Source: JAGLCW01 sp964422555 (lineage in GTDB: Bacteria > Caldisericota > Caldisericia > UBA6126). From it: a stretch of 21,129 nucleotides of DNA. The translations under genes were made by a program, and so were the position numbers. The stretch covers positions 1-21,129 of the forward strand of contig CAYRBR010000022.1 of assembly GCA_964422555.1 (NCBI GenBank). Direction: 5' to 3'. The notes beneath the pieces are model-generated. The model saw nothing but the letters and a program-made list of their open reading frames with translations, ran no database searches and was not told the origin of the DNA. Below, in pieces: positions 8,451 to 15,466 of this stretch (positions are counted from its first letter, which is position 1; every line of letters begins with the position of its first letter).

Positions 8451-9682
8451 AAGGAGCATGGATACTTGATGATGCATTGAAAATTGGCTCTTATCCCATA
8501 ATTACTACCCAATTACTGGAAAATCTTGATCCTGTAAAAGTGTTTATCAATCTTACGGAAACTCCTTATGGATTCGATTTAATGCAGGAAAAACTGATTG
8601 ATACCTTGCATGTTCCTATGAAAGATTTTTCAGTTCCTACTCCTTTGCAGTTACGAGTGTTATTGCGGAATATGCTTTTTTATTATCATACTGGACTTCC
8701 AATGTACTTACACTGCATGGGTGGATTTGGACGAGCTGGAACAGTGGCTGCCTGTTTTCTTATTACGCAGGGGAAAACTGCACAGGAAGCGATACATACT
8801 GTGAGAAAATGCAGACCGGGAGCAATTGAAACTCATGAACAGGAAGTGTTTATATATACCAGTGAAGAGTGGATTCCTGCTATAATTGATGAGAAAGATC
8901 AACTTGCCTTTGAAGCTAAAAAGCTAATCGAAGTATTGCGACGGAAATGTCCCTGGGATAAGAAACAAACCCATACAAGTTTAATTGCTTCTCTGCTGGA
9001 CGAAACATTTGAAGTGGTGGAGAGTATTCGTGAAGAAAACGCAGAACACCTGAAAGAAGAATTGGGTGATTTAGTAATTCAGCCGTTAATTCAAGCACAA
9101 ATCGCAGAAGAGAATGAGCAATTTACAATTTATGATTCGATTCGTCAAATGATATGGAAGCTTGTGTATCGGCATCCGCATGTTTTTAAGAGTCAATCCT
9201 CTTTGAACGCGAAACAAGTAATTGATCAATGGACAGCTTTAAAAACCAAAGAAAATACGACTAATCAAGAAAATCCTTCTAAGCAAGAGAAATCTGTAGA
9301 AACAAAACAAGATCTGTTCCAGGAAGTGAAATTGATATCAGAAGAGGCTTCTACATTTGGATTTGATTGGGAAAAGGCAGACGATATTATTGATAAGATT
9401 GAAGAAGAGTGTGAAGAAGTGCGAAATGCTCTTCATACAGAACATAGTAGAAGAGTTGAACAGGAGTTGGGGGATTTACTGTTTGCTACTTTAAATTTTG
9501 CCCGTTATTATGGAATTGATCCACAGAAATCGTTACAAAGAGGAAAGCGAAAATTTGAAATACGCTTTCGGTATATACAACGGTTAATGAAGCAAGACGA
9601 TATACTACCACAGAATTTAACTCCGCAGGAACTGGATGAATACTGGGAGAAGGCGAAAAAAGAACTTCCAGATGCATACTAG
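8441..9682 (+). CDS. mazG: Fusion of dual-specificity-type phosphatase and tandem-domain MazG nucleotide pyrophosphohydrolase
   Basis: One continuous 413-codon frame joins two enzymes. Residues 1-145 are a cysteine phosphatase: general-acid candidate Asp62 (PMKDFSVPT) and the P-loop HCMGGFGRAGT with Cys92 and Arg98, matching HC-X5-R. Residues about 155-405 are MazG, which splits NTPs or dNTPs into NMP and pyrophosphate: KCPWDKKQTH (Cys170-Asp173), metal ligands DETFE (187-191) and ELGD (207-210), RHPHVF, then a second repeat with EEECEE (321-326), QELGDLLF (Glu342, Asp345) and FEIRFRYIQR. A Lys/Glu/Asn/Gln-rich linker (268-290) separates the MazG halves. GAGGTG lies 5 nt before the ATG, and the start overlaps the mfd end by 10 nt. 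Both active sites look intact. In Bacillota the MazG partner domain is commonly a methylase-like domain (YabN), so this partner is unusual. The phosphatase substrate is unknown. Confidence 0.93.
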   Translation: MFLKGAWILDDALKIGSYPIITTQLLENLDPVKVFINLTETPYGFDLMQEKLIDTLHVPMKDFSVPTPLQLRVLLRNMLFYYHTGLPMYLHCMGGFGRAGTVAACFLITQGKTAQEAIHTVRKCRPGAIETHEQEVFIYTSEEWIPAIIDEKDQLAFEAKKLIEVLRRKCPWDKKQTHTSLIASLLDETFEVVESIREENAEHLKEELGDLVIQPLIQAQIAEENEQFTIYDSIRQMIWKLVYRHPHVFKSQSSLNAKQVIDQWTALKTKENTTNQENPSKQEKSVETKQDLFQEVKLISEEASTFGFDWEKADDIIDKIEEECEEVRNALHTEHSRRVEQELGDLLFATLNFARYYGIDPQKSLQRGKRKFEIRFRYIQRLMKQDDILPQNLTPQELDEYWEKAKKELPDAY

Positions 9683-9714
9683 AGACACAAAGATCGGTTA
9701 AAACTGCAGCTTAT

Positions 9715-9738
9715 GATTTAGTATTTATGAACTAAATC
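9715..9738. repeat. Perfect 8-bp inverted repeat at convergent gene ends
   Basis: GATTTAGT (9715-9722) and ACTAAATC (9731-9738) are exact complements around an 8-base spacer. They overlap the stop codon of the hydroxyacid dehydrogenase, 32 bp after the MazG stop. The stem is AT-rich and has no T-run on either side, so it is a weak candidate for RNA 3'-end formation. The repeat itself is seen directly; its function is unknown. Confidence 0.4.
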
Positions 9739-10704
9739 AACAGGGTGAGGAATGGGTTGTTCTTCTAAAAAGGAAGTAAGATTGTCAATTGTTTCTTGTA
9801 TCATTTGTTTTCGAGCTATATCTGAAAAGCTTCCACAGTGGGGAGATAGGACAACATTGTCTAGGGTATGAAAAGGGAATCTAGAAGAATATTGTTTTGT
9901 CCTCTGTTTTTTAGGGTACATGTACCAAGTATCAATCCCAGCTCCAGCTAGAATATTCCCATGAAGGGAATCATACAAACCTTGTTCGTTGATTAACAAT
10001 CCTCTTCCTACATTTATAATATACTTCCCATGCAATGACATACATCGCTTGTAATTAATAATGTTCTCTGTTTCTTTATTGGTGGGTAAAGAAATAAAAA
10101 TTACTTTACTTTTTTCCAGTAACTCGTCGAGATTGTGTGTTTGTGTGGCAAGCTGTGTATACGATCCTGTAAGGGGAGTTCTCTTGTATACAATGTGGCT
10201 TTGTGTAAAAGGAAGACAGAATTGAAAGATTTGTTTTCCAATTGCCCCAAAACCGATATAACCAATTGTCTTGTTTTGTAAAGAAATCCATTTAGCTCCA
10301 TCATTACTACTTAAAGAGTATCGATGCCACAAAGCTTTGCGTAAATCTCGGTCGTATTCAGTTACTCGACCCATAAGACTAAGGCATAAGGAAAATGCTT
10401 TTTCTGCTACAGAACCAGCATTTGCGTGAGTATTCCCAACCAGAATTCCTTTTTCCTGAATAGAAGAAAAAGGAAGATGATTTACTCCTGTCCAGGGAAT
10501 GAAGATGGCTTTACATTGGGGAGCAGAGTGAACGATATCCTGCGATATTCTACCACTGACAATAGTATCGGCATCTTGTATTTCCTGAGAAAACTCATCT
10601 AGATTGTTGCAATAAACAAATGTGTGTTCAGAATAACGTTGCTGTAGTTCATCAATTTTTTTTGTCCAAAGTGGATTGTATGTAACAAAAAATACGTTTT
10701 TCAT
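9718..10704 (-). CDS. D-2-hydroxyacid dehydrogenase family, NAD-binding
   Basis: This 328-residue cytoplasmic oxidoreductase would interconvert a 2-hydroxyacid and a 2-oxoacid with NAD(P). The Rossmann motif TIGYIGFGAIGKQ sits near residues 147-160, the catalytic-Arg motif INVGRG has Arg234, and SPHCGS carries the catalytic His289. The position that normally holds the catalytic Glu, five residues after the Asp of the GxD motif, is Tyr263 here (GIDTWYMYP, Asp258). The substrate cannot be named; the overall pattern is closer to general phosphoglycerate/glyoxylate-reductase-like members than to D-lactate dehydrogenase. I chose ATG 10704 because AAGGA lies 5 nt before it; a TTG at 10719 would overlap that site. 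The gene is divergent from the alcohol dehydrogenase across a 59-bp gap containing a perfect palindrome, and it converges on the MazG fusion. Confidence 0.88.
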   Translation of the reverse strand: MKNVFFVTYNPLWTKKIDELQQRYSEHTFVYCNNLDEFSQEIQDADTIVSGRISQDIVHSAPQCKAIFIPWTGVNHLPFSSIQEKGILVGNTHANAGSVAEKAFSLCLSLMGRVTEYDRDLRKALWHRYSLSSNDGAKWISLQNKTIGYIGFGAIGKQIFQFCLPFTQSHIVYKRTPLTGSYTQLATQTHNLDELLEKSKVIFISLPTNKETENIINYKRCMSLHGKYIINVGRGLLINEQGLYDSLHGNILAGAGIDTWYMYPKKQRTKQYSSRFPFHTLDNVVLSPHCGSFSDIARKQMIQETIDNLTSFLEEQPIPHPVDLVHKY

Positions 10705-10723
10705 ATGGTTCCTTCGCAAAGTG

Positions 10724-10744
10724 TTTTATAATGTTATTATAAAA
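10724..10744. promoter_or_regulatory. Perfect 9-3-9 palindrome between divergent dehydrogenase genes
   Basis: TTTTATAAT (10724-10732) and ATTATAAAA (10736-10744) are exact inverted copies around GTT. The site lies midway in the 59-bp divergent gap, 20 bp from each start codon. Each arm contains TATAAT, so it could be two facing -10 boxes, an operator or both. Its half-sites match the known PerR-box half TTATAAT/ATTATAA, but the spacer is 3 bp where PerR and other Fur-family boxes have 1. Palindromes this AT-rich can also arise by chance. Confidence 0.5.
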
Positions 10745-10763
10745 TAATAAAACTGAGGTGTGT

Positions 10764-11924
10764 ATGAAACGGTTTATTTTTTCTAATCCTACCAAAGTTT
10801 TTTTTGGAAAGGGAGTTTTAGATTCAATTGGAGCTGAGATAAAAAAACATGCAAATAAGGTACTTTTGGTGTATGGCAAAGGAAGTATTCATAAAAATGG
10901 ATTGCACCAAATGTTGCTGAATGAGTTTGAAAAAAATGACATTTCTGTTGTTCCGTTTTCTGGAATTCAACCAAATCCTTTAGTATCTGACATAGAAAAT
11001 GCAATTGAGTTAGGTAGAAACGAAGATGTAGACGCAGTTGTTGCGGTTGGTGGTGGAAGCGTAATAGATTCCGCAAAAGCTATTTCTGCTGGATTTTTCT
11101 CAAAAGAGAAAATTTGGGATACGATTGCCCAACAGAAAAAAATCAAGAACACCTTGCCAATTTATACTGTGTTAACAATTTCTGGTACTGCTTCAGAAAT
11201 GAACGGTACTGCCGTTATCAGTAACAAAGACACGAAAGAGAAAAGGTCCCTAAAAGGCATCCGATTATATCCGAAAGCAACCTGGATTGATCCTTATTAC
11301 CAGAATACGGTATCGAATCTACAGCTAAGTTATACAGCGATGGATATTATTTCGCATGTATTTGAGTATTATTTTGCCGGTTATAAGGCAGATTTCATGG
11401 ATTGTATATCGGAGAGCATAATTAAAACAGTCATGAATACGGTTTCTGTTTTACAAAAAGATCCATTTAACGAAGATGCCAGGGGAGATTTTGCATGGGC
11501 AGCAACATGGGCTTTAAACGGATTTACTGCCTGCGGTCGTGGAAAAGGAGATTTCGCTTCACATCGAATTGGACATGCTATTTCTGCGATGTTTTCTATT
11601 CCTCATGGGCAAACTTTGGCAGTTGTACAACCCGCATGGATGCGATATTGTTTTGAAAACGATGTAGAAAAATTTGAGAGATTTGGGAAAGAAATTTTTC
11701 ATTTAGATGGAAAACCAACCATTGTTGCCTCGGATGGAATTCACTATTTTATGGACTGGATCCACACACAGTTGCAGTTGTCTACTTCTCTATGCGATTT
11801 AGGTATACGAGCCGAGGAAGTTGAACTGATTGCAAAGAACAATAGTATATCATATCCTCTGGGAACATTAAGGGAATTGAACCAAAATGATGTCACGCAC
11901 ATATTAAGATTAAGTAATTATTAA
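10764..11924 (+). CDS. Iron-type (YqhD/butanol dehydrogenase-like) alcohol dehydrogenase
   Basis: This 386-residue cytoplasmic enzyme would reduce aldehydes to alcohols, or the reverse, with NAD(P)H. The dinucleotide site shows VYGKGS and GGGSVIDSAKAIS (about 95-107). The four metal ligands are in place: Asp194 and His198 (AMDIISH), His267 (FASHRIGH) and His281 (IPHGQTLAVV). These numbers coincide with the zinc ligands known for E. coli YqhD, and the length is nearly the same, so this subgroup of the iron-containing alcohol dehydrogenases is the best fit. I chose ATG 10764, since the GTG at 10758 lies inside the GAGGTG ribosome binding site. The gene is divergent from the hydroxyacid dehydrogenase and may share its operator. 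The natural substrate is not predictable; aldehyde detoxification or fermentation are both reasonable. Confidence 0.95.
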   Translation: MKRFIFSNPTKVFFGKGVLDSIGAEIKKHANKVLLVYGKGSIHKNGLHQMLLNEFEKNDISVVPFSGIQPNPLVSDIENAIELGRNEDVDAVVAVGGGSVIDSAKAISAGFFSKEKIWDTIAQQKKIKNTLPIYTVLTISGTASEMNGTAVISNKDTKEKRSLKGIRLYPKATWIDPYYQNTVSNLQLSYTAMDIISHVFEYYFAGYKADFMDCISESIIKTVMNTVSVLQKDPFNEDARGDFAWAATWALNGFTACGRGKGDFASHRIGHAISAMFSIPHGQTLAVVQPAWMRYCFENDVEKFERFGKEIFHLDGKPTIVASDGIHYFMDWIHTQLQLSTSLCDLGIRAEEVELIAKNNSISYPLGTLRELNQNDVTHILRLSNY

Positions 11925-11941
11925 TCTCTTCTCTATTTTTG

Positions 11942-11969
11942 TTGGAATCTGTTACAATAATTGTATATT
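11942..11969 (+). promoter_or_regulatory. Possible promoter of the SLH protein gene
   Basis: TTGGAA (11942-11947) and TATATT (11964-11969) are spaced by 16 bp in the 108-bp gap after the alcohol dehydrogenase. This would give a leader of roughly 55 nt before the ATG at 12033. The match is moderate and the gap is AT-rich. Confidence 0.4.
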
Positions 11970-12032
11970 ATTCTTTTTGTTGAATTTACTAAGTAGAACT
12001 TGTGACAACCTTCTGGTTAATTGGAGGTGATT

Positions 12033-13268
12033 ATGAAGAAGTTGTTTACTATATTGTTAGTGTTAATTCTGGTTGCAACCCCGTTTGTGAATACGAATTC
12101 TGTAAAAGCAGCCCCTGAATTTGTTGATGTTCCCGAATCACACTGGGCTTATGAAGCTATTCATTATATGGCAAATTTAGGCATTATAACCGGATATCCC
12201 GATGGTACCTTTAAACCCGACAAATCTATTCTTAGACAAGAAATGGCTGTTATTGCCTATAAAGTTTTTAATTTTGATGGTCTTCGACCTGCTACTCCAT
12301 CTTATATGGACGTACCCTCTTCTCACTGGGCTTACCCCATAATTGAAACAATTGCCCAATCGAAGTTAATGGAAGATACTTCTTTAAACAGACGATTCCG
12401 ACCTGAAGAAGCTTTGGATCGTATCGAGTATGTTCCTTTTCAGTGCCGAAGTTTAGGTATGAAGTATTTTGCTCAGCACATGTCCACCGGTACAGTACGA
12501 GATATTCTAGGACGATATTCTGATGCAAATACTATCCCAGATTGGGCAAGAAATTATCTGGCTATTATTACTGAATCGGGTGCCATTGGAGGTTTTCCTG
12601 ATGGAACCTTTAAGCCATTTCAGCCATTAACCAGAGCTCAAATATGCGTGTCTTTGTATAACATGCTGAAACCATTGCGACAAAATGAAGCTGTTTCCAA
12701 ACCCGCATCTTTTAATGTAATTGTTAATGGCGCCGTTATGACTCCTTTTTTATCCACTAATCTGGAAGGAGTTTTATTTGGATTTAAAGGTAAGAGTTTC
12801 CCAAATGGATATACTTCTTTGTTAGTGAATGGTGTACCTTTTATGCCTGTACGGTCAGATGCTTCAGGAAACTATCTATTTAAAGTACCTATCGGCATTG
12901 TTACTATTGGTGGAATTACCATGGAAGCAAAGTATTACCAAAACAATGCTACAACAGCAAGTAATTCCTTCCAGGCCTATAGTTCTGTTCCTTTTGATCT
13001 ATTCCCGAATGCCTACCGATTATACGCTTTCCAATATGATGTTCCAAACAGAACCCTAACGTATGTCTCTGAACTTGCCGTCGGCAACATGATACTAAGC
13101 GTTGAAAATACAACCACCAATGAGAAGCAGCAGATAACTCCAAAAGCTGGAGAAAAGTTTAATCTAAGCACAGTTTTAAACCCAGGCGGAAACCATGTGA
13201 ATCTGTCAGTAACTAACAAAGATAATTCATATCGATTAATCTATGGGTTTGACTTTAATTCAAATTAA
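12033..13268 (+). CDS. S-layer homology (SLH) domain surface protein
   Basis: This 411-residue exported protein has a classic signal peptide (1-26; basic MKK, hydrophobic core, cut near VKA-AP). Three SLH repeats follow and would anchor it to secondary cell-wall polymer. Repeat 1 (about 29-79) is canonical: FVDVPESHWAYEAI, GYPDGTFKPD. Repeat 2 (about 90-143) is divergent, with LMEDTSLNRRFRPEEALDR in place of the usual G-x-DGxFxP segment. Repeat 3 (about 162-212) has GGFPDGTFKPFQPLTRAQ. Residues about 225-411 are a beta-rich domain I do not recognise. I chose ATG 12033 because GGAGGTGA (12023-12030) lies 2 nt before it; a TTG at 12021 overlaps that site. The tyrosine kinase gene follows 30 bp later on the same strand and may be co-transcribed. 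Confidence 0.93.
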   Translation: MKKLFTILLVLILVATPFVNTNSVKAAPEFVDVPESHWAYEAIHYMANLGIITGYPDGTFKPDKSILRQEMAVIAYKVFNFDGLRPATPSYMDVPSSHWAYPIIETIAQSKLMEDTSLNRRFRPEEALDRIEYVPFQCRSLGMKYFAQHMSTGTVRDILGRYSDANTIPDWARNYLAIITESGAIGGFPDGTFKPFQPLTRAQICVSLYNMLKPLRQNEAVSKPASFNVIVNGAVMTPFLSTNLEGVLFGFKGKSFPNGYTSLLVNGVPFMPVRSDASGNYLFKVPIGIVTIGGITMEAKYYQNNATTASNSFQAYSSVPFDLFPNAYRLYAFQYDVPNRTLTYVSELAVGNMILSVENTTTNEKQQITPKAGEKFNLSTVLNPGGNHVNLSVTNKDNSYRLIYGFDFNSN

Positions 13269-13298
13269 ACCGATTTTATTGGCAGGAGTTGTTTTTTT

Positions 13299-14120
13299 AT
13301 GAGTAAGAAAAAATCAGATTTGGAAAATAGACTTTCACTCGATAATTTAGTCAAAGAAGAAAAACCGGAAACTGAGATTTTGTCAGAAACAAATAAGCCG
13401 TTTGTTTTTTTAGATCCCGGTTCTTCTTTTGCAGAGGCATTTAAAATTCTGCGAACAAATTTAAAATTTACAATGCAACTAACAGAGCCTCGATCTTTGG
13501 TTGTAACTTCTCCTATGACTGCTGAAGGAAAAACAACGATTACATCGAATATTGCATCGAGTTTTGCTCAATCTGGCATGAAAGTAGCAGTTGTCGGAGC
13601 CGATATGCGTATCCCCTCTTTATACAGAGAATTTGGTTTAGAAAATGAGATTGGTCTATCAAACTATCTGAACAACGAGATTGAGCTTTCTTCAATCATG
13701 ATCCCGTATGAAGAAGAACCAAGATTAACCATCATCCCCTCCGGGGCTATTCCTCCTAATTCTGCTGATCTTCTTAGTTCAGAACGCCTATTGGCTTTAA
13801 TGGAAACGTTGAAGGAAAAGTTTGATCTTGTCATTTTTGATACTCCTCCGGTTAATCTGGTTGCTGACACTTTAATACTAGGTCCTATGGTGGATGGTGT
13901 TTTGGTTGTTATCAATAAGGGATTATCCAAAAAGAAAGATTTGAAGATTTGCGTTGAACGTCTCCGTTTTTCCAATATAGTAGGATTTGTTATGAATGCC
14001 TCATCGGAAAAGTCGGAGCATTCCTATTACAAAAGTAAATATGGGTATGGGTACGGTTATTCTCAGTACAACTCGTATTCCCACTATCGATCTGGGTATT
14101 ATACAAAATCTTCGAAATAA
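13299..14120 (+). CDS. BY-type tyrosine kinase (CpsD/CapB family) with tyrosine-rich tail
   Basis: This 273-residue cytoplasmic P-loop ATPase belongs to the family that autophosphorylates on a C-terminal tyrosine cluster and usually controls surface polysaccharide export. Visible parts: SSFAEAFKILRTNLKF (the conserved N-terminal helix), Walker A SPMTAEGKTT (71-80; Lys78), Walker A' VVGADMR (98-104), Walker B LVIFDTPP (Asp181), and a tail (243-273) holding 11 tyrosines in 31 residues. Two oddities stand out. Walker A' is GAD where the family has DxD, so its first acidic residue is missing. No CapA/Wzz-type membrane adaptor, PHP phosphatase or capsule gene lies nearby; the neighbour is an SLH protein. 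An AGGAG site (13284-13288) is 10 nt before the ATG. A MinD/ParA-like role is less likely given the tyrosine tail. Confidence 0.92.
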   Translation: MSKKKSDLENRLSLDNLVKEEKPETEILSETNKPFVFLDPGSSFAEAFKILRTNLKFTMQLTEPRSLVVTSPMTAEGKTTITSNIASSFAQSGMKVAVVGADMRIPSLYREFGLENEIGLSNYLNNEIELSSIMIPYEEEPRLTIIPSGAIPPNSADLLSSERLLALMETLKEKFDLVIFDTPPVNLVADTLILGPMVDGVLVVINKGLSKKKDLKICVERLRFSNIVGFVMNASSEKSEHSYYKSKYGYGYGYSQYNSYSHYRSGYYTKSSK

Positions 14121-14143
14121 GAAACAAGCAAAAAGGCACTACA

Positions 14144-15466
14144 CTATTGGGTTTGTGTTTTCTCAAGCCACTCTAGGTAGTGTCTTTTGTAATTTTTATT
14201 TGATGGTTTCAATAAGAGTAGTTTTTCAGCATTTTTTAGTGCTTTCCCAAAGTCTCCTATTTCAGCAAAACATTTAGCTTCTAAAAATAATACAGAATCG
14301 TTTTCGGGGTATTTTTCTAGGTATTTCGAGTAATATAGTATTGCCTCTTTATAGTTTTCGTTAGCATTATACGATCTTCCAAGCCAGTAATCAAATGAAC
14401 TGCTTTCCGATACTGATAGAGCTTCTTTGAAAGAGAGTATGGCTCCTTCGTAGTCTTGTAGCTGGAAGTAATCTAGACCCTTTCGATACCACCACCATGC
14501 AGAAACGTTCTTGCCCTGTGTTTTTGCAAGACCAAGTGCTTTGGTATGCTGTAGAAGTGCTTTTCGATATTCTTTTTGCGTGTAAAAGAAATTCCCAAGT
14601 TCGTAATAGGTTCTGGAATCATCCGGGAAAAGATATGTTGCATCCAGGTAGAATTCTTCCGCTTTTGCAGGTTGTCCAATAGCTTGATGAACAGAACCGA
14701 GAGAATAGTATATTTGCGGATCTTCAGGAGATTCCCTTAAAAGATATTCAAGCAGAGCAATTGCATCGTTGTGGTAACCAGAACGACTTAGAATGCTTGA
14801 TATACCAGTTTGAATAGATATTGACGATGGGTTTAAACGTGAATTTACTGTATAGCAAGAAAGGTATCCTTGTAAGCATTTTGAGCTATTAAATACATAA
14901 CCTAGACGATACCAGTAGTTTTGGTTCATTGGTTTTTTGTGCAGAGATTCCATAAAAGAAGCGTAAGCATGAAAGTAAGCTTTGTAGTACTGTCTGCAAA
15001 TTTCCCCGATAGTATAATCTGTTTCTGGATAGGCATGAATATTTCTTGCCTGAACTGCAAGTGAAAGCCCTTTTAATATATCTTCTTCCTTGTTTGTTCT
15101 GCATGCTTCCAAAGCCTTCTTTGTTAGAAACAAACAAAAACTACTGGAAGTATTGTGAAAACTCTCTTCTGGTAAACCATCAAACCCAATATCAGATAAT
15201 ACTTTATTGATATATACGTACTGGCGAGGACTTTTAGCAATAGCAATTTCAAGCGAAGTAGTTTGATGCGATAGCAGATAGTGAAAATAAGCTGTTTGAG
15301 AATGATTTTCCCATGGAGTTGCTTCTAAAACCTGAAGAGCTTTCTGCGGATTGTTTTTCAAGAACAGCAAACTTGCTCTTGATTGCTGAAAAGACTGAAA
15401 AAAAAATGGGCTAAGAGCAAGAAGTGTGATTGCAAAAACAAGTATTATGTAGAGATTTTTTTTCAT
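14144..15466 (-). CDS. Membrane-anchored TPR-repeat protein
   Basis: This 440-residue protein starts with one membrane helix (about 5-27) and then is helical throughout. The second half (about 230-420) holds at least five tetratricopeptide repeats, for example PQIYYSLGSVHQAIGQPAKA, YYELGNFFYTQKEYRKAL, DYEGAILSFKEALSV and NYKEAILYYSKYLEKYP. TPRs are protein-binding scaffolds, so it is probably an adaptor on the outer face of the membrane. The first half is cysteine-containing, with repeat-like helices that no longer match the TPR pattern. Its start overlaps the DegV-like gene by 4 nt (ATGA), so translation is probably coupled. It is the last gene of the proS operon and converges on the tyrosine kinase gene, 23 bp away. 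Confidence 0.88.
   Translation of the reverse strand: MKKNLYIILVFAITLLALSPFFFQSFQQSRASLLFLKNNPQKALQVLEATPWENHSQTAYFHYLLSHQTTSLEIAIAKSPRQYVYINKVLSDIGFDGLPEESFHNTSSSFCLFLTKKALEACRTNKEEDILKGLSLAVQARNIHAYPETDYTIGEICRQYYKAYFHAYASFMESLHKKPMNQNYWYRLGYVFNSSKCLQGYLSCYTVNSRLNPSSISIQTGISSILSRSGYHNDAIALLEYLLRESPEDPQIYYSLGSVHQAIGQPAKAEEFYLDATYLFPDDSRTYYELGNFFYTQKEYRKALLQHTKALGLAKTQGKNVSAWWWYRKGLDYFQLQDYEGAILSFKEALSVSESSSFDYWLGRSYNANENYKEAILYYSKYLEKYPENDSVLFLEAKCFAEIGDFGKALKNAEKLLLLKPSNKNYKRHYLEWLEKTQTQ

Noticed and set aside
10758..10760. GTG as start of the alcohol dehydrogenase
   Set aside because: The GTG is part of the GAGGTG ribosome binding site for the ATG at 10764.
10789..11152. Minus-strand frames inside the alcohol dehydrogenase gene
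   Set aside because: They are antisense shadows of a well-conserved enzyme gene with intact metal ligands.
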